A stretch of DNA of 5,807 bases, from positions 1 through 5,807 of the forward strand of contig LKUE01000022.1 in assembly GCA_001412365.1 (NCBI GenBank). The letters run 5' to 3'. Made by a program: the position numbers and the translations under genes. The stretch comes from Desulfuromonas sp. SDB (GTDB taxonomy: Bacteria > SDB-A). This document shows positions 1-4,045 of this stretch, piece by piece; position 1 is the first letter of the stretch, and each line of letters starts with the position of its first letter. The notes beneath the pieces were generated by a model. The model searched no databases and had not been told where the DNA came from. It worked only from the letters and a program-made list of their open reading frames with translations.

Positions 1-41
1 AACAATGAGCAATTAACAATGAACAATTATCAATAATCAAT
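1..41. repeat. AT-rich intergenic repeat, imperfect 14-bp tandem units
   Basis: Positions 1-14 and 15-28 are two copies of a 14-bp unit (AACAATGARCAATT, one mismatch), followed by ATCAATAATCAAT. Positions 23-41 recur with one mismatch at 3002-3020. In both places a C-rich stretch follows, and a palindromic ACCTGCC element begins 34-37 bases further on. This suggests a composite intergenic repeat rather than random AT-rich DNA. It may extend left of the window. Confidence 0.55.
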
Positions 42-70
42 GCCCCCAACACCAAAGTGATTAGACACAA

Positions 71-99
71 ATTTACCTGCCGAAAGTGGCAGGTGAACA
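71..99 (+). repeat. Palindromic intergenic repeat, copy 1
   Basis: ACCTGCC (75-81) pairs with GGCAGGT (88-94) around a GAAAGT loop. Pairing extends outward to 72-97 with one T-G wobble, giving a roughly 10-bp stem. All 29 bases are identical to 938-966. The asymmetric loop sets the orientation as +. It lies upstream of higBA and has no T-run, so it is not a typical intrinsic terminator. Confidence 0.75.
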
Positions 100-181
100 C
101 TGAAAAACACAGACAGATAGGATAAAATACTTCCACCACTTTATAAAAATAGAGAAAGGATTATAATTTCAAAAGCTATTG

Positions 182-217
182 CTATTGCTTGACAATAGTA
201 TCGTCATGCGATAGGAT
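182..217 (+). promoter_or_regulatory. higBA promoter with two inverted-repeat operators
   Basis: A -35 box TTGACA (189-194) and a -10 box TAGGAT (212-217) are separated by 17 bp. Two inverted repeats overlap them: CTATTG-N5-CAATAG (182-198) spans the -35, and TATCG-N5-CGATA (199-213) fills the spacer and enters the -10. Their centres are about 16 bp apart. In higBA systems HigA, or HigBA, represses its own promoter by binding such palindromes; that these two are the HigA sites is inferred from position. The expected transcription start coincides with the higB GTG at 223. Confidence 0.7.
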
Positions 218-222
218 ATGGA

Positions 223-504
223 GTGATTAAATCTTTCAAATGCAAGGAAACTGAGAAGATTTGGTTTGGTAAAGTATCAAAAAAATTACCTCTGGAGATT
301 CAAAATATTGCCAGAAGGAAACTGCGTATGATGAATAATGCCCAAAATATTACCGAATTAAAAATACCTCCTAATAATAAACTTGAAGCATTGAAGGGTA
401 CAAGAAAAGGACAGTTTAGCATAAGAATTAATAGGCAGTGGAGGATTTGTTTTATGTGGGTAAATGGCAATTGTTTTGATACTGAAATAATTGATTATCA
501 TTAA
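223..504 (+). CDS. higB: HigB-family toxin (RelE superfamily mRNA interferase)
   Basis: The 93-residue product is a full-length HigB toxin (plasmid maintenance killer protein family). These are small ribosome-dependent endoribonucleases that cleave mRNA during translation. The family signature is intact in the C-terminal half: LEALKGTRKGQFSIRIN (about 54-70), then QWRICFMW (72-79) and the terminal EIIDYH. The start is GTG at 223, chosen because MIKSF is the usual family N-terminus. It lacks a convincing Shine-Dalgarno and lies 6 nt after the -10 box, so the mRNA may be leaderless. It is first in a two-gene operon, toxin before antitoxin as is usual for higBA, with higA 11 bp downstream. Nothing suggests inactivation. 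The family call is secure; the activity is inferred. Confidence 0.93.
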   Translation: MIKSFKCKETEKIWFGKVSKKLPLEIQNIARRKLRMMNNAQNITELKIPPNNKLEALKGTRKGQFSIRINRQWRICFMWVNGNCFDTEIIDYH

Positions 505-515
505 GGAGATAAAAT

Positions 516-806
516 ATGGATAAGTTAAAAAATATTCATCCGGGAGAAATTTTAGAAGAGGAATTCCTTAAACCGATGAAAATAACTGCTTATAGATTAG
601 CAAAAGAAACAAATTTAAATCAGACCCGAATCTCCCAGATTATTCATGGGAAGAGAAAGATCACTGCGGATACTGCTTTGCGGTTGGCAAAATTCTTTGG
701 TACATCTGCGCAATTTTGGTTAGGTCTTCAGGATGATTACGATCTGGAGGAAGAAAGAAATAAAATTAAAACAGAACTGGAAAAAATACAGACAATAACT
801 GCTTAG
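516..806 (+). CDS. higA: HigA-family XRE antitoxin
   Basis: The 96-residue HTH protein neutralises HigB and represses the operon. The XRE-type helix-turn-helix spans about residues 22-66, with the recognition-helix region around NQTRISQIIHGKRKIT. It is followed by the HigA hallmark FGTSAQFWLGLQDDYDL (about 61-77), and the tail is a charged helix. The strong Shine-Dalgarno AGGAG (504-508) overlaps the end of the higB stop codon and sits 7 nt before the ATG, so translation should be efficient and coupled to higB. Likely DNA targets are the palindromes at 182-213. The length is normal and the gene looks functional. No clear terminator follows. Confidence 0.94.
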   Translation: MDKLKNIHPGEILEEEFLKPMKITAYRLAKETNLNQTRISQIIHGKRKITADTALRLAKFFGTSAQFWLGLQDDYDLEEERNKIKTELEKIQTITA

Positions 807-829
807 ATATTTACCTTAGGATTTTTGAT

Positions 830-937
830 CCCTAATGAATAATCCCCCATCCCAATTTTTAACCACAATGAACACAGAGAATTAAGGTATGCTGCTTCGC
901 AGATATCACCCTACAACCCTTAAATAATTAACCACAG
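830..937. repeat. Degenerate intergenic repeat leader (C-rich and CACAG-type motifs)
   Basis: Downstream of higA lies TAATGAATAAT followed by the C-rich run TCCCCCATCCC (about 833-853), resembling the AT-rich then C-rich leaders at 1-50 and 3002-3036. Next come ACCACAATGAACACAGAG and a small CTGC-TTC-GCAG hairpin (about 891-901), then ACCACAG leading into the palindrome at 938. No ORF or RNA gene is recognisable. It looks like a decayed composite intergenic repeat. Confidence 0.4.
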
Positions 938-984
938 ATTTACCTGCCGAAAGTGGCAGGTGAACAGGATAAGAATAATAATTG
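938..984 (+). repeat. Palindromic intergenic repeat, copy 2, with tail
   Basis: Positions 938-966 match 71-99 exactly, with the stem ACCTGCC (942-948)/GGCAGGT (955-961) and loop GAAAGT. A tail, AGGATAAGAATAATAATTG, follows (966-984); its last 13 bases recur at 3761-3773. The element lies between the converging 3' ends of higA and the DUF2283 gene. A T-run after the stem is absent on both strands, so an intrinsic terminator role is not supported. Confidence 0.75.
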
Positions 985-1001
985 ATTATTGGATAAATGA
1001 A

Positions 1002-1208
1002 TCAAACAGGTTGACTAGACATTTCCTGGTAAGAGAATTCCCAAAGATTCGAATTTGCTTTAGCATGTTCTATTGTCATGCTGACAATATTTCCTTTGGA
1101 ATCAATATCTATATAGATATTTTCACTAATTTCCTTTGTTTCATATACTTCTCTGTCGGTAAACTCAATATGAGATGTATCGGTATCAGAAAAGTATTTA
1201 ACTTTCAT
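1002..1208 (-). CDS. DUF2283 protein, putative antitoxin
   Basis: The 68-residue protein matches the DUF2283 family: it begins MKVKYFSDTDTSHIEF and carries the core pattern YIDIDSKGNIVSMTIEHA (about 32-49), with TKEISENI just before it. DUF2283 proteins are small and lack an enzymatic motif. They are often encoded directly after DUF4258 genes, as here, and the pair is regarded as a predicted TA module with DUF2283 as the antitoxin; that role is inferred from context. The start at 1208 lies 2 bp beyond the stop of the upstream gene. Its very strong Shine-Dalgarno, AAGGAGGG, sits inside the last codons of that gene, so translation is probably coupled and abundant. The gene appears complete. Confidence 0.85.
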   Translation of the reverse strand: MKVKYFSDTDTSHIEFTDREVYETKEISENIYIDIDSKGNIVSMTIEHAKANSNLWEFSYQEMSSQPV

Positions 1209-1210
1209 TT

Positions 1211-1447
1211 TTATCCCTCCTTGAAGGATCTATCAAAAAATGCATTATGTACAGTTTCCCCATCTTCAAGTATTATAACTCTTAAATATTTAAAAGTCTC
1301 CTCTATTTTAGCCCATTTCCTAATACGTCCGTCTGATTGAATTTCAATTTTTTCTGGATTTTCCATAACATATATTATCCATTCTTCTTTTATTTTCAAA
1401 CGGTCAGATCTGTTTCTAGTATAATCAAAATATTTTGTTGTTTTCAT
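1211..1447 (-). CDS. DUF4258-type protein, putative toxin of the DUF4258-DUF2283 pair
   Basis: The 78-residue protein resembles the DUF4258 group found beside DUF2283 genes: it opens with KYFDYTRNRSDR, has EEWIIYVMENPEKIEIQSDG (21-40) and RKWAKIEE, and ends with YLRVIILEDGETVHNAFFDR (54-73). The family is thought to share the compact RelE-like fold, so this is the presumed toxin. No catalytic residues can be assigned by eye and the biochemical role is unproven. No Shine-Dalgarno is visible before the ATG at 1447. An AT-rich -10-like TAAAAT lies 9 nt upstream and a 10-bp inverted repeat touches the start codon, so initiation is probably weak and repressible. It is the first gene of a two-gene operon. 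Confidence 0.82.
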   Translation of the reverse strand: MKTTKYFDYTRNRSDRLKIKEEWIIYVMENPEKIEIQSDGRIRKWAKIEETFKYLRVIILEDGETVHNAFFDRSFKEG

Positions 1448-1480
1448 TTTGAAATATTTTATATTCTTTTATTTCAAAAT
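1446..1480 (-). promoter_or_regulatory. Inverted repeat over the DUF4258 start, probable operator
   Basis: ATTTTGAAAT (1446-1455) and ATTTCAAAAT (1471-1480) are perfect 10-bp inverted arms separated by 15 bp. The proximal arm overlaps the first two bases of the start codon. On the minus strand a -10-like TAAAAT (1461-1456) lies between the arms. A -35 box is not convincing: TTGACT at 1510-1505 is too far away. Bound protein would block the start region, so an autoregulatory operator is the likeliest reading. Confidence 0.5.
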
Positions 1481-1629
1481 AAGAGTAATTTTATATCTTA
1501 CTCAAGTCAAGATAAGTGGTAAATTATCATTCAAACCACCCAACAAAAAGATAAATAGTATTTCTTTTGGATGATTTATTCAATATAGTAGCAGGTTTTC
1601 CTTACTTCAGTGAGAGGAGAAGCTTTGAC

Positions 1630-1681
1630 TTTCCATATAAACTTCAAGATTGTATAATAAAAAGATTGATTATTAATCTTG
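1630..1681 (+). promoter_or_regulatory. hicB promoter and repeated AAGATT half-sites
   Basis: A consensus -10 TATAAT (1653-1658) has TTTCCA (1630-1635) 17 bp upstream as a plausible -35. The sequence CAAGATT (1645-1651) is repeated as AAGATT (1662-1667) and inverted as AATCTTG (1675-1681). The inner pair is AAGATT-N7-AATCTT; the outer pair is CAAGATT-N23-AATCTTG. These flank the -10 and start region, as expected for a TA operator. Which protein binds is unknown: this HicB has no visible separate HTH domain. Confidence 0.5.
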
Positions 1682-1706
1682 AGTAAAATAAATATTTGGG
1701 CAAAAT

Positions 1707-1919
1707 ATGAATAGAGAATATACTGCAGTAATAAAAGAAATTGATGATTGGTGGGTTGGCTGGATTGAAGAAGTTCCCGGAGTGAATTGTCAGGAAAAGA
1801 CCTATGAAGAATTAAAAGAAACTCTGGAAATTACTCTAAAAGAAGCCTTGGAATTTAACCGACAGGATGCCCTTACCTCTGCTGTCAGTGGATATAAAGA
1901 AGAAAAAATTGCACTATGA
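1707..1919 (+). CDS. hicB: HicB-family antitoxin
   Basis: The 70-residue protein is a short HicB antitoxin with the partial RNase H-like fold that binds and blocks HicA. The hallmark stretch is intact: an N-terminal strand MNREYTAVIKEIDDWWVGWIE, the EVPGVNCQ turn (about 22-29), and the helix TYEELKETLEITLKEALEFN (33-52). It has no added HTH domain. The ATG at 1707 has only a weak GG-containing ribosome site (TTGGG, 1696-1700). The stop overlaps the hicA start as ATGA, so the two were translationally coupled. The partner hicA carries a premature stop, leaving this as an apparently intact antitoxin without a functional cognate toxin. Confidence 0.9.
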   Translation: MNREYTAVIKEIDDWWVGWIEEVPGVNCQEKTYEELKETLEITLKEALEFNRQDALTSAVSGYKEEKIAL

Positions 1920-2104
1920 AGCGGAAAAAGCTTCTACAGTATCTTCGTAATCAAGAATGTTACCTGTTAAGATAAGGTAGTAAACATTCTTGGTGGTATA
2001 ATCCCATTCAAAATAAAATATCATCTATTCCAAGACATTCAGAAAAAAAAGATATTTTAGCTAATAAGATCTGTAAAGACCTCGATCTTGAACCAGTTAA
2101 ATAA
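1916..2104 (+). pseudogene. hicA: hicA toxin inactivated by one in-frame stop codon
   Basis: Reading from the ATG at 1916, which overlaps the hicB stop, one unbroken frame gives 62 codons of a typical short HicA except that codon 20 (1973-1975) is TAA. Before it the frame reads MKRKKLLQYLRNQECYLLR, the normal HicA N-terminus. After it come GSKHSWWYNP, IPRH and KDILANKICKDLDLEP, the rest of the family pattern. HicA proteins normally have Glu between the Arg and GSKHS, so a single GAA-to-TAA change explains the break. The catalytic His (codon 24) lies beyond the stop, and no ATG, GTG or TTG codon allows a restart. The product would be a 19-residue peptide without RNase activity. A sequencing error or stop readthrough cannot be excluded from sequence alone. 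Confidence 0.88.
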
Positions 2105-2126
2105 AAATAACTTTATCCTGACTTAA

Positions 2127-2327
2127 TTAGGAATAACTTAGAAAGTTTTTGAAGTATTTTTTATGCTCTTCAGGGGAAAAACCAATACCAAAACAATGAT
2201 GTATCTGCCATCTATTATTGACATTTTTTAACAATATACTTTCAACATGTTCATCAATTTTCTTCTGTTTATCCCCATCATAAATAGGAATCCATAACAG
2301 AACTTCAGATTCATCAGAAGAAAACAT
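2127..2327 (-). CDS. Unrecognised short ORF, possibly a gene fragment
   Basis: This 66-codon frame reads MFSSDESEVLLWIPIYDG, then a Lys/Asp-rich helix and QIHHCFGIGFSPEEHKKYF. It resembles genuine protein in composition (mixed hydrophobic and charged residues, Trp, paired His), but I recognise no family. The ATG at 2327 has no Shine-Dalgarno. The frame stays open for only seven more codons upstream before a TAA, and the palindromic repeat copy at 2357-2383 begins 30 bp beyond the ATG. It may be the C-terminal remnant of a longer gene cut off at the repeat, or a small orphan gene. It converges on the hicA pseudogene with a 22-bp gap. No partner gene is adjacent. Confidence 0.4.
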   Translation of the reverse strand: MFSSDESEVLLWIPIYDGDKQKKIDEHVESILLKNVNNRWQIHHCFGIGFSPEEHKKYFKNFLSYS

Positions 2328-2356
2328 ACCGGTACTAGCATTAATTAGTTAAAATT

Positions 2357-2391
2357 GAATTCACCCGCCAAGTGTCTGGTTAACAAGATAC
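2357..2391 (+). repeat. Palindromic intergenic repeat, degenerate copy 3
   Basis: GAATTCACCCGCCAAGTG and the bases after it (2357-2383) match 3051-3077 at 23 of 27 positions. The right arm has decayed (GTCTGGT in place of GGCAGGT), so the stem is largely lost. AACAAGATA follows, matching the AACAGGATA tail of copy 2. The AAGT loop gives + orientation. It lies between the unrecognised minus-strand ORF and the parD-relE operon. Confidence 0.6.
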
Positions 2392-2417
2392 TAAAATACA
2401 AAATAATTAAATATATG

Positions 2418-2446
2418 TTGCATAATACAATTTATTGTTGTATTAT
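2418..2446 (+). promoter_or_regulatory. Promoter and operator of the ParD-like/RelE operon
   Basis: TTGCAT (2418-2423) and TATTAT (2441-2446) form a -35/-10 pair with 17-bp spacing. A perfect 9-bp inverted repeat, ATAATACAA (2422-2430) and TTGTATTAT (2438-2446), is laid exactly over both boxes with a 7-bp spacer. This is the usual arrangement for repression by a dimeric antitoxin. AAGGAG (2458-2463) provides a strong ribosome site for the first gene. Confidence 0.65.
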
Positions 2447-2470
2447 TGAAACAAATAAAGGAGAAAAATA

Positions 2471-2689
2471 ATGGGAAATGCAGTAAGAATATCCGAGGAA
2501 TTACTGAATGAAGCAAAGCTGGTCAGCAAAATTGAAAAAAGATCCATTACCGGACAGATTGAATACTGGGCTAAAATCGGTAAAATTGCTGAAGAAAATC
2601 CTGATCTAACCTACAGCTTAATAAAAGAGATATTATTGGGGATAAGAGAATTGGATCAAGGATTAATGAGTGAATACCAGTTTGGCTAG
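2471..2689 (+). CDS. ParD-like antitoxin
   Basis: The 72-residue protein belongs to the ParD-like antitoxin group. Its N-terminus MGNAVRISEELLNEAKLVSKIEKRS forms the expected strand-helix unit, followed by ITGQIEYWAKIGKIAEENPDL (26-46), the diagnostic segment of this family (in relatives roughly R-S-x-x-x-Q-I-E-x-W-A-x-I-G). The C-terminal part would wrap the toxin. It should neutralise the downstream RelE/ParE-type toxin and repress the operon through the palindrome over its promoter. A strong Shine-Dalgarno (AAGGAG, 2458-2463) lies 7 nt before the ATG. The toxin gene begins 3 bp after the stop. The length is normal and the gene appears intact. Confidence 0.85.
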   Translation: MGNAVRISEELLNEAKLVSKIEKRSITGQIEYWAKIGKIAEENPDLTYSLIKEILLGIRELDQGLMSEYQFG

Positions 2690-2692
2690 AAT

Positions 2693-2971
2693 ATGAAAGT
2701 TTTTCAATCCAGGAAGTTTTCTCATAAAGTAAAAAAATTCAATAAATCTGAAAAATCAGAACTAGATAAAATCATAAAAAGAATTCTAAAAAATCACCAA
2801 CTAGGAGTGGAGAAAAAGGGTGATTTAAAAGGTATTTTTATTTATAAATTTAAGATTAAATCGGTAGAATACTTGCTTGCTTACCGGATCAAACAAGAGA
2901 ATCTTGAATTGATCATGATTGGAGTTCATGAGAATTACTATCGAGAATTAAAATCGTATATTAAAAACTAA
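2693..2971 (+). CDS. RelE/ParE-superfamily toxin
   Basis: The 92-residue basic protein has the RelE/ParE layout: an N-terminal helical hairpin (about 6-34, Lys-rich), a KKGDLKGIFIYKF strand pair (41-53), a YLLAYRI strand (60-66), and the C-terminal strand and helix IMIGVHENYYRELK (74-87). The G-x-HENYYR ending is typical of the subgroup paired with ParD-like antitoxins. Members either cleave mRNA at the ribosome or poison gyrase; which applies cannot be told from sequence. The start has no Shine-Dalgarno of its own and lies 3 bp after the antitoxin stop, so expression probably depends on re-initiation, keeping toxin below antitoxin. It appears complete. Confidence 0.85.
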   Translation: MKVFQSRKFSHKVKKFNKSEKSELDKIIKRILKNHQLGVEKKGDLKGIFIYKFKIKSVEYLLAYRIKQENLELIMIGVHENYYRELKSYIKN

Positions 2972-3001
2972 AACCATGACTTGAATTGACCCTATCATTT
3001 T

Positions 3002-3077
3002 ACAATTATCAATGATCAATAACCCACCCCACCCCAGAAAGGTTTACCAAGAATTCACCTGCCAAGTGGCAGGTAAA
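3002..3077 (+). repeat. Composite intergenic repeat: AT-rich leader, C-rich stretch and palindrome copy 4
   Basis: Positions 3002-3020 match 23-41 with one mismatch. A C-rich stretch (about 3022-3036) follows, then the perfect stem ACCTGCC (3057-3063)/GGCAGGT (3068-3074) with loop AAGT. The order and spacing of the parts match 23-97. The element sits between the converging ends of the relE-type gene and the hicB-XRE gene. Neither strand shows a T-run after the stem, so it is not a canonical terminator. Confidence 0.7.
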
Positions 3078-3086
3078 TAATTTCTC

Positions 3087-3515
3087 TTAGCAGAAAATTA
3101 AGTTGTAATTAAAATCAGTGAATACTTCTTTTATCTTGAATAAGGTTTTTAGGGTTGGATTAGAAGTTTTCGCCTTTTCCAGTTTCTGATAACTATAGAT
3201 ATTTTTCATACCCAATTTACTGGCTGCTTGTCTCTGGGTAATTTTATTTTCTATTCTGTACATCCTAAGAAGCATGGAGAAAGCGATATTTGGTCTTACT
3301 GATACTGCATAAACATTGTTTTTGTTTATTTTCTTTTCAGGTAGAGGAAATATGACTTTGGAATTATCGGGTTCTTCTAAATACAGATTTAAAACTTCTT
3401 CCATATTCTTTTTTAATTCACTTAAATTATCACCTTCGGTAAAACAACCGGGCATTTCAATACATTCAGCCCAATAACCATCTTTTTCTCGGTGAATTTT
3501 AAAATGATATTTCAT
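3087..3515 (-). CDS. hicB: HicB-family antitoxin with C-terminal XRE helix-turn-helix
   Basis: The 142-residue two-domain protein has a HicB fold at residues 1-60: KIHREKDGYWAECIEMPGCFTEGDNLSELKKNMEEVLNLYLEE covers the strand, the EMPGCFTEGD turn and the helix. After a linker, an XRE-type HTH spans about 76-135, with ITQRQAASKLGMKNIYSYQKLEK as its core. The first domain should bind a HicA toxin; the second should bind operator DNA. The ATG at 3515 has an AGAGG ribosome site 8 nt upstream. Only the C-terminal piece of hicA lies upstream, with a 2-bp gap, so the antitoxin and repressor has outlived its toxin. It may persist as an anti-addiction protein, a free regulator or a decaying remnant. 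The reading frame itself is intact. Confidence 0.9.
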   Translation of the reverse strand: MKYHFKIHREKDGYWAECIEMPGCFTEGDNLSELKKNMEEVLNLYLEEPDNSKVIFPLPEKKINKNNVYAVSVRPNIAFSMLLRMYRIENKITQRQAASKLGMKNIYSYQKLEKAKTSNPTLKTLFKIKEVFTDFNYNLIFC

Positions 3516-3517
3516 TT

Positions 3518-3625
3518 TTAATCCTCTTTTAATACTTTTCTCAAATGATACTCTAAACCCTTGCTCAACTCTTTGTGTAGAGGGATTGAAATTCGTTTAT
3601 TTCCTTTTCCCATAATCAATGGCAT
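3518..3625 (-). pseudogene. hicA: C-terminal remnant of a hicA toxin gene
   Basis: Directly upstream of hicB-XRE, in the usual hicAB order, an open stretch of 35 codons (ATG at 3625, stop ending at 3518) contains GKGNKRISIPLHKELSKGL followed by a basic helix ending KVLKED. This matches the C-terminal half of HicA, where the (V/I)PxH strand leads into a K-G-x-L-x-x-x-L-x-K helix. The N-terminal half, with the GSHH-type catalytic histidine, is absent. A TAA lies two codons upstream of the ATG, and the DNA beyond that is repeat-like and gives no HicA sequence in any frame I read. The gene was therefore truncated by deletion or by a repeat-associated event, not by a point mutation. An internal ATG at 3613 also exists; neither start would yield an active toxin. 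Confidence 0.75.
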
Positions 3626-3677
3626 TAATTATTCTATTTTCTAATACCAATTATAATTAGTATTTTCAATAAATAAT

Positions 3678-3773
3678 TTAACCTCAGATAAACACGGGTG
3701 AACACAGATAGAAATTTAATGATTACTGTTTGAAAACAGTCTTTTTCCTTGCTAAAAAGAAGAATAATAATTG
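3678..3773 (+). repeat. Degenerate CACAGAT-type intergenic repeat with shared tail
   Basis: TTAACCTCAGATAAACACGGGTGAACACAGATAGAAAT (two halves, about 3678-3715) is related to the ACCACAG and GGTGAACA flanks of the other copies but lacks the ACCTGCC palindrome. After a small hairpin (3725-3740), AGAATAATAATTG (3761-3773) is identical to the tail of copy 2 (972-984). Together with 3626-3677 it makes up the spacer between the hicA remnant and the DUF4160 gene. No ORF is recognisable here. Confidence 0.45.
3725..3746 (+). terminator. Short hairpin with T-run, terminator-like
   Basis: ACTGTT (3725-3730), loop TGAA and AACAGT (3735-3740) form a 6-bp stem followed by CTTTTT (3741-3746). The shape is that of a weak intrinsic terminator reading rightward. 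No plus-strand gene ends nearby, the last being at 2971, so it would insulate the DUF4160 operon from read-through. Alternatively the palindrome is an operator, as it lies about 30 bp upstream of the predicted -35. Confidence 0.35.
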
Positions 3774-3799
3774 CTTACAAAATTGAATTATCTTAGAAT
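3771..3799 (+). promoter_or_regulatory. Promoter of the DUF4160-DUF2442 operon
   Basis: TTGCTT (3771-3776) and TAGAAT (3794-3799) are spaced by 17 bp; the -10 matches 5 of 6 consensus bases and the -35 is weak. Transcription would start about 7 nt after the -10, at the GTG start codon at 3806, which suggests a leaderless mRNA as at higB. Confidence 0.5.
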
Positions 3800-3805
3800 A
3801 TATCT

Positions 3806-4045
3806 GTGAGTACTACTGTTTTTAAAATTGGTAGTTATAGGTTCTTTTTCTTCTCAAGAGAAGAAGTGAGAAAACATATTCATGTTTATCATCCGGATGG
3901 AGAAGCAAAGTTCTGGTTGGAACCAGATATTGAATTAGCAAGAAATTATAAGTTAACTGAAAAACAATTAAATGAGATAAAGAAAATTATTGAGGAAAAC
4001 CTAGATGAAATCAAAAATTCATGGAAAGAACATTTCGGAAATTGA
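3806..4045 (+). CDS. DUF4160 protein, member of a putative TA pair
   Basis: The 79-residue protein is a clear DUF4160 member: TVFKIGSYRFFFFSREE at the N-terminus, the KHIHVYHPDGEAKFWLEPDIELA core (23-45) with the conserved HxHV and AKFWL(E/D)P motifs, and a C-terminal helix LNEIKKIIEENLDEIKNSWKEHF. The biochemical function is unknown. These genes recur next to DUF2442 genes, as here, and such pairs have been proposed as TA-like modules; which partner is toxic is not established. The GTG at 3806 places the usual family N-terminus correctly and has no Shine-Dalgarno, so the message may be leaderless. The 3' end overlaps the next gene by 41 bp. Confidence 0.85.
   Translation: MSTTVFKIGSYRFFFFSREEVRKHIHVYHPDGEAKFWLEPDIELARNYKLTEKQLNEIKKIIEENLDEIKNSWKEHFGN

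Noticed and set aside
1-41. AT-rich tandem units read as a CRISPR array
   Set aside because: The units are 14 bp, directly adjacent without spacers, and not flanked by cas genes.
71-99. The palindromic repeats read as integron attC sites
   Set aside because: No RYYYAAC/GTTRRRY core-site pairs flank them, stems are short, modules lie in both orientations, and no integrase is visible.
816-838. TTAGGAT...ATCCCTAA inverted repeat after higA as a terminator
   Set aside because: The stem is imperfect with a bulge and is not followed by a T-run.
960-1340. A 126-codon plus-strand frame opposite the DUF2283 and DUF4258 genes
   Set aside because: It is antisense to two recognised family members, very rich in Phe, Ile and Cys, has no ribosome site, and starts within the tail of a repeat.
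1505-1510. TTGACT on the minus strand as the -35 of the DUF4258 operon
   Set aside because: No acceptable -10 lies 16-18 bp downstream; the best AT-rich box is far beyond normal spacing.
1337-1522. A 61-codon plus-strand frame
   Set aside because: Antisense to the DUF4258 gene and its promoter; poly-Phe composition from AT-rich antisense DNA; no family resemblance.
3051-3077. The ACCTGCC hairpins read as intrinsic terminators between converging genes
   Set aside because: Neither strand has a T-run after the stem, and copies also occur upstream of operons, so termination is not their common property.
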